Of a DNA stretch of 64,000 bases, positions 28,417 to 35,824 are shown piece after piece. Each line of letters starts with the position of its first letter. Positions within the stretch are counted from its first letter, which is position 1. The position numbers and the translations under genes were made by a program. Location: assembly GCA_024280735.1 (NCBI GenBank), contig JAJRPO010000069.1, positions 47,103-111,102 on the forward strand, written 5' to 3'. The notes beneath the pieces were generated by a model, which worked only from the letters and a program-made list of their open reading frames with translations, had not been told where the DNA came from and ran no database searches. The DNA comes from Alphaproteobacteria bacterium. GTDB taxonomy: Bacteria; Pseudomonadota; Alphaproteobacteria; Rhodobacterales; Rhodobacteraceae.

Positions 28417-28587
28417 GAGGATCAACCCTTTGTGAATGTAGTTAATGCGTTAAGTATCTTGTAAGACGGTCAGCAAAAACAGTCAAACCTTTGTTGAACT
28501 TTAATGGAAAACACAGCTAACGCAAATATTGGATGCAAGGAATACCGCTTGTACTCCCCCAAACCATAATGCTATTTGCCCCCTGAG

Positions 28588-28661
28588 GCGGCTATGGTGT
28601 AACGGTAGCGCCCCAGCTTCCCAAGCTGGTCGTGCGGGTTCGATTCCCGCTAGCCGCTCCA
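28588..28661 (+). tRNA. tRNA-Gly (anticodon CCC)
   Basis: The acceptor stem GCGGCTA (28588-28594) pairs with TAGCCGC (28651-28657). The anticodon arm CCAGC-TTCCCAA-GCTGG has anticodon CCC. The T arm GCGGG-TTCGATT-CCCGC (28634-28650) is perfect, and CCA is encoded (28659-28661). The phage integrase lies immediately downstream, so its 3' half is the likely attachment site. Confidence 0.97.
28639..28661 (+). other. Putative prophage attachment site attL
   Basis: The T loop and 3' end of tRNA-Gly are the usual crossover region for tyrosine integrases next to tRNA genes. The leftward integrase begins its coding about 115 bp downstream, and host-type genes stop exactly here. The matching attR would be a short repeat of this sequence beyond the right edge, so the exact core cannot be defined. 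Confidence 0.6.
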
Positions 28662-28714
28662 AGCTCAAAAACACGCCTGAAATCGCCGTTTAACTTCAAG
28701 GCCTTGCGGCGTAG

Positions 28715-28755
28715 GGTGTCCCATATTTGCGAATTCTGGATGGCCGTGGGACACC
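28715..28755. repeat. Inverted repeat between tRNA and integrase gene
   Basis: GGTGTCCCA (28715-28723) and TGGGACACC (28747-28755) are perfect 9-bp inverted repeats 23 bp apart. They could form a terminator-like hairpin behind the integrase or serve as integrase arm-type sites; no T tract follows on the minus strand. Confidence 0.55.
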
Positions 28756-28774
28756 TTGATGTTCTGCAAGTGTT

Positions 28775-29845
28775 TCACCAGTCCATTCCTTCGAGTCGCA
28801 TCATGGCCTCGCTGGCCATTTTCCAGCGTTCTACGCCTTTGGTGTAAATCTCGGAGGTTTGGGCTTGTGTGTGGCCGTGGATGGTCATGATCTGATACTG
28901 CGAACAGCCTTGTTGTGCGAGCAAGTGGCCAGCTGCTTTGCGGATGCCATGGCTCGATCTATTTGGCAGGCCAGCGGCATCGCACCACTTCCTGAACCGT
29001 TGGCCAAGGGCGTCTGGTGTTTTGAACTGGATGCCCTTGTCGGTTAGCAGGTAGGACTTTCCTTGAACCTTCACGGCTCTGGTTGCTTTGAACAGCGGGG
29101 GCAGCATTGGTATTTCGACGTAGGCAGAACCGCGCTTGGCTGGTTGCCACCCAATCCCCCGAATCCCTTCGCGTTCAAATTCATTTGTGCGGCCAAGCCA
29201 ACGTGCATCACTGATCCGGCAGGCGGTGAACATGAATAACGTCAGGCACAGGTGCGCATTGCTGCCTTTGGGGTGGTGGTTTCTGTACTTTGTCAGGTCG
29301 TCCAATGTCCAGGGCGTCGCGCCGCCTTTGCCCCGGTCAATGTTACCAACGCCGATGGCTGGATTTACATCAAGGATTCCCCGCGCGATTGCCCATTTGT
29401 ACACGGATCGGATCGCGCCAACCATGCTGTCTGCCGAGGCGGGGGTCTGGGCCATTTCATCGCGCAGCTTCACCACATGGGATTGCGGGATTGCCATGTT
29501 GTACTCACCGCAATCGGCGCGTAGCTTCTCCAATAGCCCACGTCGCTTTTTCAATGTCAGGGCCGATGCAGCACCTGCCGCGACTTGTTGTTCCAGCCAT
29601 GTTTCGTGCTTGTAGGTTAACCATGCCACAGATCCGCGAAGGGATGTTTCAATCGGCTCGGATTCGACGGTTAGCTTGATGCCGCGCCGCGCTGCGAGGT
29701 AATGCTCCACGAACATCTTGTGATCGGGGTCAATTGACAGCGCGATCCGCTTGTTTTTATTACCCTCAACCCTAACCCGATAGCGGAAATTACCGCTCGG
29801 GAGTGGTTCTTTTAGCAGCCCGTGGAATTTGATTTTCAAAGCCAT
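28775..29845 (-). CDS. int: Phage tyrosine integrase
   Basis: Site-specific recombinase of 356 residues. The N-terminal part has the arm-binding style of prophage integrases. The catalytic half shows the arginine in TACRISDARWL, the HxxR-type box SSHGIRKAAGHLLAQQG, the HGH motif MTIHGHTQ and the tyrosine nucleophile in SEIYTKGVE. A GTG at 29857 is an alternative start. It is last gene of the leftward operon, next to the tRNA target, as in many tRNA-integrating phages. Confidence 0.95.
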   Translation of the reverse strand: MALKIKFHGLLKEPLPSGNFRYRVRVEGNKNKRIALSIDPDHKMFVEHYLAARRGIKLTVESEPIETSLRGSVAWLTYKHETWLEQQVAAGAASALTLKKRRGLLEKLRADCGEYNMAIPQSHVVKLRDEMAQTPASADSMVGAIRSVYKWAIARGILDVNPAIGVGNIDRGKGGATPWTLDDLTKYRNHHPKGSNAHLCLTLFMFTACRISDARWLGRTNEFEREGIRGIGWQPAKRGSAYVEIPMLPPLFKATRAVKVQGKSYLLTDKGIQFKTPDALGQRFRKWCDAAGLPNRSSHGIRKAAGHLLAQQGCSQYQIMTIHGHTQAQTSEIYTKGVERWKMASEAMMRLEGMDW

Positions 29846-29850
29846 TCCTC

Positions 29851-30039
29851 CTACCACTCCTTTGGTGCAGGTTGAGTGGGGGCGGTGTCAACGGGTTTTG
29901 TCGGGGCCGTTACCCCGCGCGGGTGGATCATGATGGTGCCATCCGGCTTGATCTCAATGCTGCCGAATTGATCTTGGCGCGCAATACATGCGTCCAAAAC
30001 TCTCCCGATTGCAGCCTTTGTGATCTTTATTTTTGGCAT
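29851..30039 (-). CDS. Small phage protein upstream of integrase
   Basis: A 62-residue protein, MPKIKITKAAIGRVLDACIA, followed by a short strand-rich part and a Pro/Thr-rich tail (TKPVDTAPTQPAPKEW). No domain recognised. Its position directly before int is where an excisionase or directionality factor often sits, but no helix-turn-helix is obvious. It starts 2 bp after the preceding gene's stop and is probably translationally coupled to it. Confidence 0.6.
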   Translation of the reverse strand: MPKIKITKAAIGRVLDACIARQDQFGSIEIKPDGTIMIHPRGVTAPTKPVDTAPTQPAPKEW

Positions 30040-30041
30040 TG

Positions 30042-30185
30042 TTACAGGCCCATACTTTCTTCCAGAGTTATGGTGATATAGTCCACGCTATATTCGGTAT
30101 AAGCGACAAAGGTTTTTCCACAGTCGTCACAGGGGTCATGGTAGATGCAGATATCGGGTTTCCATTCTTGGTTTTTGTTGGCCAT
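30042..30185 (-). CDS. Small zinc-ribbon-like phage protein
   Basis: A 47-residue protein starting MANKNQEWKPD behind a strong AGGAGG. It has CIYHDPCDDCGKTF, three cysteines and a histidine within 12 residues, which suggests metal binding. The longer frame to 30266 lacks a ribosome-binding site. Function unknown. Confidence 0.6.
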   Translation of the reverse strand: MANKNQEWKPDICIYHDPCDDCGKTFVAYTEYSVDYITITLEESMGL

Positions 30186-30204
30186 TACGCGGCCCTCCTT
30201 TTGG

Positions 30205-30585
30205 TTACTTTGATAAGTTGGAGATAAGACCTTCAGCACTTTCGATGGCGGCAACCATGCTTTCATATTTGCCGGATTTGTGCGCCGATATGCAGCCTTC
30301 TAAAGCCGCCTTGTATGCCGCCGCTTGTGCGCCGTGTGTCTGCATGAAATCCGAGACGGGCCATGCGCCAAAACTGCTGTCTTGGGTATCGTCAAATTGG
30401 CGCACCAACCTGACAATCTCTGTTTCTGCTAGGCCGCGAGTTGATCCGCCCATGCACCCGAATTTCTCAAGCTGTTTTGCCGCCATCGTGACGCAAGCGT
30501 GTTCGTCTTTGATGTCGCCCTCAACTTTATCCAACAGTAGCTCGCTGATTTGGTCGCGAATATCGAGTAATTCTTCAAGTTTCAT
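30205..30585 (-). CDS. Phage protein of unknown function
   Basis: A 126-residue, largely helical, soluble protein preceded by AGGAGGG. No recognised domain. It sits in the leftward operon, 19 bp ahead of the zinc-ribbon-like gene. Well-formed start signals and operon context support it as real. Confidence 0.6.
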   Translation of the reverse strand: MKLEELLDIRDQISELLLDKVEGDIKDEHACVTMAAKQLEKFGCMGGSTRGLAETEIVRLVRQFDDTQDSSFGAWPVSDFMQTHGAQAAAYKAALEGCISAHKSGKYESMVAAIESAEGLISNLSK

Positions 30586-30622
30586 TATTCAGCCCTCCTT
30601 TCAATTTTCAAATGTCCGCAGC

Positions 30623-30970
30623 TCATGTCAGCGCATCGACCCATTTGATGATTTTTGCGGCGTCGGTGTATTGAGCGCATCGGTCTTTGATTTCCTGCAC
30701 TGCCCAGTAGAGCGCGCTATCCCGCGTCTTTCCAAAGTGACCCCATTTGGGGCTGGCGGCATAACTGTAACCGCCCTGGCTGGTCATGATCGATGTCGAC
30801 CAAGCCCAGAGGCCATCGGCGCACATCAGCAGCTCGATGCGCGTAGTATCCCAAGCTATCTTCTTGTGGGGTAGTGTGAGCGTTTCGGTGGGGGCTGCCG
30901 TGCAGTCTCCGTCAAGGTCAACTGGCCTTGTGATTGATGGCTCTTGCATGAGGTCTAGGAGGTCAGGCAT
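30623..30970 (-). CDS. Phage protein of unknown function
   Basis: 115 residues from MPDLLDLMQEPS; the upstream extension overlaps the preceding gene in full and lacks a start signal. The middle has ELLMCADGLWAWSTSIMT and WGHFGKTRDSALYWAVQEI, resembling small phage accessory proteins with a mixed alpha/beta fold, but I cannot name a family. It overlaps the PAPS-reductase-like gene by 8 bp. Confidence 0.55.
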   Translation of the reverse strand: MPDLLDLMQEPSITRPVDLDGDCTAAPTETLTLPHKKIAWDTTRIELLMCADGLWAWSTSIMTSQGGYSYAASPKWGHFGKTRDSALYWAVQEIKDRCAQYTDAAKIIKWVDALT

Positions 30971-31859
30971 TGGCCACCTCCACCCGTTCCCGCAAGGATT
31001 TCCCGTTGAACATTGTCCAGCCAGTTTCATCTTCGAGATTGAGGTATTCTTTGAGTAAGTCAGGTCGCTGCTCTGCGCCGTGCTTCAAATCGTTATCGCA
31101 GCCCATGATGCAAAACACACAGGACAGGCGGGTGTTTTTTCCGTAAGCATAGTGCGGTTTTTGGCCGACACTGCGGATCACCTGAAACACATTTTTGGCA
31201 GTCAGATGGTGGATCGGCATGTAATCGTAGACCTCACGCCCCGCCTTACTGAGCGTCGTGTTCAATTTCAAAGGCTGTTTTTTGGCGCGACCGGGGCTTT
31301 CTTCGGCACGAATGCCAGTGCAATTTAGGGCCAGCTTAGCGCCACGCCGCTTCATGTCGTTGCGGATGAACTTGTAAATCGGACCACGCTTGAGGTCGCT
31401 GGTACATTGACGGTGCGCGCTGGACGGCCAAGATGGAACGTCAGGCCGTGTTTTGGCGCGGTGCCGTACCATATCAAAGAACGTCTTATTGGCGCGCACC
31501 ACGTTTAGCGGGTGATCGATGGTTGAGTTGATGTGCTCCTGTGTACCCAGCCATTCGATTTTTCCAAGGTCGGCATGTACGACGCAAATCTGGTCGGGCG
31601 GTACAATTCTCGTTAGTAGCAAATACATCACCTGACTGTCTTTGCCGCCGCTGTGCGAGACGTAAAAGATTGCGCCTCTTTTTATTAGAGCCGAGATTTT
31701 TTCTTGCTCGAGGATCGCCACGTCAACGGCGCGGCCCAAGGCCTGCTCGACCCCTGTTGACGCCCCGCCACCACCAGCAAAGCAGTCAGTAATCAGCGGC
31801 AAGTCGTGATCCGTGGTTGCGTTGTGAAATGAGAGTTGGAATTGGGAACCGTCAGGCAT
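30963..31859 (-). CDS. PAPS reductase-like PP-loop ATPase with N-terminal cytosine-methyltransferase stub
   Basis: A 298-residue protein of two origins. Residues about 20-49 (LITDCFAGGGGASTGVEQAL and following) match the beginning of C5-cytosine DNA methyltransferases, including SAM motif I, but then stop. From about 53 on it is a phage PAPS-reductase/sulfotransferase-like PP-loop protein: SHSGGKDSQVMYLLL (about 68-82), VVHADLGKIEWLGT, and a C-terminal RLSCVFCIMGCDNDL cysteine region. In many phages such a methyltransferase and PAPS-reductase are adjacent genes, so an in-frame deletion fusing them is the simplest explanation. Role unknown; PP-loop relatives act in DNA or tRNA thio-modification. 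Confidence 0.82.
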   Translation of the reverse strand: MPDGSQFQLSFHNATTDHDLPLITDCFAGGGGASTGVEQALGRAVDVAILEQEKISALIKRGAIFYVSHSGGKDSQVMYLLLTRIVPPDQICVVHADLGKIEWLGTQEHINSTIDHPLNVVRANKTFFDMVRHRAKTRPDVPSWPSSAHRQCTSDLKRGPIYKFIRNDMKRRGAKLALNCTGIRAEESPGRAKKQPLKLNTTLSKAGREVYDYMPIHHLTAKNVFQVIRSVGQKPHYAYGKNTRLSCVFCIMGCDNDLKHGAEQRPDLLKEYLNLEDETGWTMFNGKSLRERVEVANA

Positions 31860-32533
31860 TATGCCACCCTCCCATCAATATTCTCGCGCTTGACCTCAAA
31901 TGAAGTCGCCACCACCCAAGGATTTGCGACCCATGCGTCGGGACCGTTGATGCTGTTCCAGAGGTGTTCGTATGCCTCTATTGGACAGTCAAACAATTCG
32001 TCTGGCTCGTGCGGTGAGAAATAAAGTGTGCCGCTAATTTCAACTGGCCCATTCCCGTAATTTTTGATATCAACAATTCCTGTTGTTTCTTCAATTCCCT
32101 CCGCAATCGCATCCGACTCAGAAATATCCTGCAAGCGCTCGATCTTCACGTCTGTTACGTCGAGTGTGATCCGGCTTGCCCATCGAGGCATGTGCATGGA
32201 CGCGCGGACCCTGCCAGCGGATTTATTGTCAGACCAATCACCGTCGGCATTAAAGAGCAAAGTTTCTTCGCCGCTCATATCGGACGGCTTCAAGTCGTTG
32301 TAGTAATCGCTTTCAGTGCGCCAAGACTCACGGACCCACAGGCGGTCTCCGACCTCATGTTTGATTTTGAAGCTAGTCTCGCCTTCTTCGTCACCCCAAT
32401 AATAGGGCTCGTCGCACTTAACGATGAAGCTCAATGCTGGCTGCGGCTTCAAAACCCGCCGTGTTTGCGTCTTCGTTCCAGCAAGCAATGCTCGGGTCAT
32501 ATCTGCGCTGAATAGGATGGGGTGGTCAGTCAT
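31859..32533 (-). CDS. ASCH-like phage protein (P22-type morphogenetic-protein family)
   Basis: 224 residues. The sequence layout PILFSADMTRALLAGTKTQT, VGDRLWVRESWR, SMHMPRWASRITLDVTDVKI and WNSINGPDAWVANPWVVATS is the family often labelled phage morphogenetic protein with an ASCH-type fold, thought to bind RNA or modified bases. Exact function is unproven. It abuts the PAPS-reductase-like gene (1-bp overlap) and overlaps the next upstream gene by 4 bp. Confidence 0.8.
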   Translation of the reverse strand: MTDHPILFSADMTRALLAGTKTQTRRVLKPQPALSFIVKCDEPYYWGDEEGETSFKIKHEVGDRLWVRESWRTESDYYNDLKPSDMSGEETLLFNADGDWSDNKSAGRVRASMHMPRWASRITLDVTDVKIERLQDISESDAIAEGIEETTGIVDIKNYGNGPVEISGTLYFSPHEPDELFDCPIEAYEHLWNSINGPDAWVANPWVVATSFEVKRENIDGRVA

Positions 32534-32721
32534 ACCGCCCCCTCAAACGCCAGCGGCCCATTCGTCGCCGCCTTCAAGATTTCCAAATTACTGACTGGGC
32601 ATTCATTCGCCACGGACACGCGAAACCAAAAGGGGTTCGCCACGTTGACCATGAACTCCTCGGCCTGCTTCGGGGTGTGTGGCGGCGTGTTGTGGTGCTG
32701 GCCGTATGCGGTGATAATCAT
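32530..32721 (-). CDS. Small phage protein of unknown function
   Basis: 63 residues beginning MIITAYGQHHNTPPHTPKQA. The start is fixed by an ATGA overlap with the preceding gene's stop; a GTG nine bases upstream is a less likely option. No domain recognised. Both ends overlap neighbours by 4 bp, so translation is coupled. Confidence 0.55.
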   Translation of the reverse strand: MIITAYGQHHNTPPHTPKQAEEFMVNVANPFWFRVSVANECPVSNLEILKAATNGPLAFEGAV

Positions 32722-32966
32722 GACCGGCACTCGTATATGACACCCTCAAGACCATGAAGCGGTCCCTCCCAAAGCAGACTGGCCTTGGTGGACCAAACCG
32801 TCACACGGTCGTAGTATCCTGTTGGGCCGTGACCATCTAAAGCGACCTTGATGCTGCCAATTTTTATTCCAGTTGCGCCAAACGTCTTACTGACTTCTGC
32901 ATAAAAGCCTTCGTCGCCGTTAACTCCGACCGGCATTCCGATTGCCGCTTTTGCTTCTCTTGTCAT
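32718..32966 (-). CDS. Phage protein of unknown function
   Basis: 82 residues starting MTREAKAAIGMPVGVNGDEG with AGGAG 8 bases upstream. Predominantly beta, with no recognised domain. The open frame extends to 33017, but that would invade the preceding gene. Confidence 0.55.
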   Translation of the reverse strand: MTREAKAAIGMPVGVNGDEGFYAEVSKTFGATGIKIGSIKVALDGHGPTGYYDRVTVWSTKASLLWEGPLHGLEGVIYECRS

Positions 32967-32976
32967 AATAATTCTC

Positions 32977-33177
32977 CTAAACGTGATAAATTCGATCTGT
33001 GCCGTAGACCTTTTCAAGGTCTTTGAGGCTCAGGTAGTGGTGCCCCTTGTTGACCTCCTTCACCGCTCGGATTTTCCGCGTGACACCGCTTGGGAGTTTT
33101 TCCTTTGGGCGATTGGTCGAGGTCGCGGGGGTATAATTTCCGTCAAGCCGCTGTTGCTCGAAGTAGAAGAGGGTCAT
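32977..33177 (-). CDS. Small phage protein of unknown function
   Basis: 66 residues from MTLFYFEQQRLDGNY, preceded by AGGAA. The C-terminal GHHYLSLKDLEKVYGTDRIY looks like a short helical DNA- or protein-binding segment, but no family is recognised. Confidence 0.5.
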   Translation of the reverse strand: MTLFYFEQQRLDGNYTPATSTNRPKEKLPSGVTRKIRAVKEVNKGHHYLSLKDLEKVYGTDRIYHV

Positions 33178-33278
33178 GCTCAATTCCTAGTTTTAAGTCG
33201 CCGGAGACAGCCCATCAGAAGCCGCCCCCAGCATTATCCCCCGCCTGACTTCACCAAAAAGAGGGCGGGGGAATGGGG

Positions 33279-33914
33279 TTAACTCGGTGGGTTGAACGGG
33301 TCTTCATCTTCGCCGGTGTCAGATTCAGCAGCGGTGGCGTCTGCCTTCGACGCGGCTTCTTGCAGTTCGCCCATAATGGATTTCAAAACGCCCCGATTAT
33401 CCTTCCCGTAAGGGCTGTTGTAAAATTCCATGAAGGAGGTTTTCCCGCGGCTTGCAGCCGCCATCGCGTCGGATTTCACGGCGCCAATGTCGTCCTCGCT
33501 TGACCCTTGCTGCTTTGGCGCTTCAAGGACGTTCACAACAAAGGGAGTGCGCTTTGATCTACTTGATGTGAGAGCAATTGTGGCCTTTTTTTCTATACCC
33601 GACATGTGGCTAATTCGGATGCCGCCGACCGCAATCCCGCCGAATTTAACACTTGGGTCACAGAACAGGGTCAGGGATTTACCGACGTACTCACGCCCAT
33701 CCTTGCCCCACAAATGAACCAGAACGCGCCGCATTGACTTGCACGGTTTCCACGGCTTGCCGTTGTCGCCATCAAAGTTGACTGCAATTGGCTGGACGTT
33801 ATCACCCTGCGCCGCCGACACTCTGGTAACTGTGATCGTGGTGGGGCCACCAATCAAATCATCCGCGTTCATTTGGTCTGATTTTGGTGAAATGGTTTTG
33901 CTTAAATCGGTCAT
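33279..33914 (-). CDS. Phage recombination-module protein
   Basis: 211 residues. The N-terminal 150 residues form a beta-rich domain (DLIGGPTTITVTRVSAAQGD, YVGKSLTLFCDPSVKFGGIA, GGIRISHMSGI). The tail is acidic (TAAESDTGEDEDPFNPPS), as in single-strand DNA-binding proteins. It overlaps the YqaJ exonuclease by 4 bp, and pairs of this kind usually supply an exonuclease partner, so an ssDNA-binding or annealing-helper role is inferred. I recognise it as a recurrent phage protein without an assigned function. Confidence 0.6.
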   Translation of the reverse strand: MTDLSKTISPKSDQMNADDLIGGPTTITVTRVSAAQGDNVQPIAVNFDGDNGKPWKPCKSMRRVLVHLWGKDGREYVGKSLTLFCDPSVKFGGIAVGGIRISHMSGIEKKATIALTSSRSKRTPFVVNVLEAPKQQGSSEDDIGAVKSDAMAAASRGKTSFMEFYNSPYGKDNRGVLKSIMGELQEAASKADATAAESDTGEDEDPFNPPS

Positions 33915-34651
33915 ACTAATATTTCTCCACTTTCTCTTTCAAATCGTTCGGTTGGCGTCATGTTTCCGGTCACGGCGAGCGCCTTGTTGTATCTCTGGAT
34001 GCCATTCTGCACTCGCAACTCAAACGCGGTTGCGGCGGCTATGATCGCCTCGAAATATTCAGGTATCGGGTGGACTCGGATCGTCACCATGGGCAGCCCG
34101 TTGCTGAAACTGTTGAAGTCGATCCACTTGCGTTCCGTCACCAGTAAGGCGGTCTGGTGCTGCAACATAAATTCAGGTGGAATCAGGTCTCCGTCACGAT
34201 CTGCAATATGTTCAAGAACTGTCTTGAACTGCAATTTCGGGCTACGGCTTTTAATCTCGATCAACCCGTCATCACCAACAAGCCCGTCAGGGGAATATCC
34301 GATTGTGAAGCCATACCGGTCTGTTGTGACGAACCCGCATTCTTGAACCGGCGCGAATTTCTCGACGTATGCTTGGCGAGCGTAATATTCATCCTCATTG
34401 CCGCGCACCATATCCCAGCCCTGATAACTTGGCTCAATAACCCCTGTGACCCGCTGCGAAATAATATCAAACACATGCGCGCGCTCTTTGTCGTTCCTCG
34501 CGGACTTTAGGGTGGGTGTGATAATCAACTTCATTTCGCTGGCGGTAAGGATGCCAAGACGCGCCTCAAGCCATTCGTCGGTGCCTTGCTCTAGGTCGTG
34601 GTAGTATTTTACGTCGCCAACCTGGGTGTAGTTTTGTATGAAATCTTTCAT
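33911..34651 (-). CDS. YqaJ/lambda-exonuclease-like viral recombinase
   Basis: PD-(D/E)XK exonuclease of 246 residues. It starts the family motif with HDLEQGTDEWLEARLGILTA and has the catalytic block SPDGLVGDDGLIEIKS with D122, E133 and K135. It degrades one strand of double-stranded DNA ends in phage recombination. AGGAGGG lies ahead of the ATG. No clear Beta/RecT/Erf annealase is seen; the overlapping downstream gene is the candidate partner. Confidence 0.9.
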   Translation of the reverse strand: MKDFIQNYTQVGDVKYYHDLEQGTDEWLEARLGILTASEMKLIITPTLKSARNDKERAHVFDIISQRVTGVIEPSYQGWDMVRGNEDEYYARQAYVEKFAPVQECGFVTTDRYGFTIGYSPDGLVGDDGLIEIKSRSPKLQFKTVLEHIADRDGDLIPPEFMLQHQTALLVTERKWIDFNSFSNGLPMVTIRVHPIPEYFEAIIAAATAFELRVQNGIQRYNKALAVTGNMTPTERFERESGEILV

Positions 34652-34652
34652 A

Positions 34653-34850
34653 TCAACACCCTCCTAAACAGGATTGATAATTCACGCCCACATAAGCCAT
34701 GTGGTTGACGAATTTCGTCGCGATCACCGCGAGCAGGGTTGCGCCGACGATCCAGAATGGTAGGGCCTTGATCGCGCTCCACAGCATGTCTTGGCGGTCC
34801 CATTGTGCGATCTGGCGGGTGTGTTTGTGGGCGGGGTTTTGGGGGGTCAT
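34653..34850 (-). CDS. Small membrane protein
   Basis: 65 residues from MTPQNPAHKHTRQIAQWDRQ, with one transmembrane helix (LPFWIVGATLLAVIATKFV, about 32-50). The start overlaps the zinc-finger gene stop as ATGA. Function unknown; the upstream extension of the frame is not supported. Confidence 0.6.
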   Translation of the reverse strand: MTPQNPAHKHTRQIAQWDRQDMLWSAIKALPFWIVGATLLAVIATKFVNHMAYVGVNYQSCLGGC

Positions 34851-35092
34851 TGGGACAACCCCACCAAAGCACGTTCTGCCTTCTCTTTCTTGTGGTGGCC
34901 GCTTTTCAAGTGGGCGATAACACCAGCTTTGCTTTTCAACTTCCTGCCGCAAAGAGGGCATTTTCTTGTGTCAGATTTCTTTTCTGGGAAATCCAAGTCG
35001 CTACCGTACAAAAAATCGTAGGCATCCTCTGGGCTATCCAGCCACGAATTGTTTTCTTTGTAATATGCAGTTGCCGCAGCATAACCCATCAC
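34847..35092 (-). CDS. C2H2 zinc-finger phage protein
   Basis: 81 residues. Residues 45-66 form a textbook C2H2 finger: C45 and C48 in KCPLCGRKLK, then H61 and H66 in HLKSGHH (C-x2-C-x12-H-x4-H), followed by a lysine-rich stretch. The N-terminal part is acidic. C2H2 fingers of this eukaryotic-looking kind are rare in bacteria and usually bind nucleic acid or protein. It overlaps both neighbours by 4 bp. Confidence 0.75.
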   Translation of the reverse strand: MMGYAAATAYYKENNSWLDSPEDAYDFLYGSDLDFPEKKSDTRKCPLCGRKLKSKAGVIAHLKSGHHKKEKAERALVGLSQ

Positions 35093-35352
35093 AATTCTCC
35101 CTCAAAAAAAGGCCCCCGACTGACAGCAGTGCCAGCCGAGGAGGTTTCGTGCGCAGACTTCACAGGCACACAGGGAGAAACTGAGGGACCCACAGCGGCG
35201 CGTGTTACGTCCTCGCCGTGGGTCGAGCCGCGCGGGAAGTCGCGGCTATGGGAGCTGCGGTTGATCATGTGGCCTAGGGAGTTTTCGAGAACTCGATCAA
35301 AGGCCCAGAGGAAAGCGCCGATTGCGGCTATGGCGAGGGTGAACGACATCAT
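35089..35352 (-). CDS. Small membrane-anchored phage protein
   Basis: 87 residues starting MMSFTLAIAAIGAFLWAFDR, one N-terminal membrane segment followed by a polar, probably disordered tail. The start codon overlaps the stop of the preceding gene (ATGA). No family recognised. Confidence 0.55.
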   Translation of the reverse strand: MMSFTLAIAAIGAFLWAFDRVLENSLGHMINRSSHSRDFPRGSTHGEDVTRAAVGPSVSPCVPVKSAHETSSAGTAVSRGPFFEGEL

Positions 35353-35663
35353 GCCGCCCACGCTTCACAAACCACATCAAAAGCCTCTTGCGCAAATTCG
35401 GGGATGTAGGTGGCGCCGTTACCGCGCAGGTATTCCGCAAAATGGATTTTTGCGTCCTCGGTCACATCGGCGCAAATGCCGTCTGCGATGTCGATTGCGG
35501 TTACGCGAATGTCCTGCACGAATTCGGGGTGATCCGCGTCGTGTGCGTTGTTCAGGAGGTCCAGTGCAACACCGTCTAAGTGGATCGGCATTTCATTCTC
35601 AAACGGCTGAAACCCGTAGGACGCGCCGTTAATCTTGCCAGTGTATTCGATTAGGTATTGCAT
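35349..35663 (-). CDS. First gene of the leftward early operon, unknown function
   Basis: 104 residues, acidic and soluble (for example ALDLLNNAHDADHPEFVQDI). AGAGGAGAG lies 6 bases ahead of the ATG. It is the first gene behind the strong leftward promoter with its operator, the position of an immediate-early gene. No homologue recognised. Confidence 0.6.
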   Translation of the reverse strand: MQYLIEYTGKINGASYGFQPFENEMPIHLDGVALDLLNNAHDADHPEFVQDIRVTAIDIADGICADVTEDAKIHFAEYLRGNGATYIPEFAQEAFDVVCEAWAA

Positions 35664-35689
35664 GTTGCTCTCCTCTTGGTGTGAGGATA

Positions 35690-35718
35690 GATATAGAGGG
35701 GATATTTATCCCCGTCAA
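35690..35718 (-). promoter_or_regulatory. Leftward early promoter (PL-like)
   Basis: On the minus strand TTGACG (35713-35718) and TATATC (35690-35695) are exactly 17 bp apart. The spacer is filled by operator 35698-35713, so a bound repressor would block RNA polymerase. It drives the 16-gene operon ending with int. Confidence 0.85.
35698..35713. promoter_or_regulatory. Repressor operator OL1
   Basis: GGGGATATTTATCCCC is a perfect 7-bp inverted repeat around a 2-bp centre (GGGGATA-nn-TATCCCC). It sits in the spacer of the leftward promoter. The same sequence type recurs at the rightward promoter, flanking the divergent XRE repressor gene. Confidence 0.85.
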
Positions 35719-35725
35719 CAACAAA

Positions 35726-35741
35726 AGGGATAAAAATCCCC
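35726..35741. promoter_or_regulatory. Repressor operator OL2
   Basis: AGGGATAAAAATCCCC matches the GGGGATA-nn-TATCCCC consensus at 12 of 14 defined positions. It is centred 28 bp upstream of OL1, beyond the -35 box. Confidence 0.7.
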
Positions 35742-35774
35742 GATTACCAATTTACCCAACAGAATCGCCGCAAA

Positions 35775-35798
35775 GAAAAACCCCGCCGGAGCGGGGTT
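35775..35798 (-). terminator. Terminator behind the KilA-N gene
   Basis: AACCCCGC (35779-35786) and GCGGGGTT (35791-35798) form an 8-bp stem with a 4-base loop. On the minus strand it is followed by five T residues. It ends the leftward KilA-N transcript before the PL region. Confidence 0.88.
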
Positions 35799-35824
35799 AA
35801 TAACTGGTAGTGTGGGGCGGTGGG

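Noticed and set aside
34805..35632. Plus-strand 275-codon open frame
   Set aside because: Antisense to four overlapping small genes that have good ribosome-binding sites and ATGA couplings; the predicted protein is low-complexity and Arg/Pro-rich.
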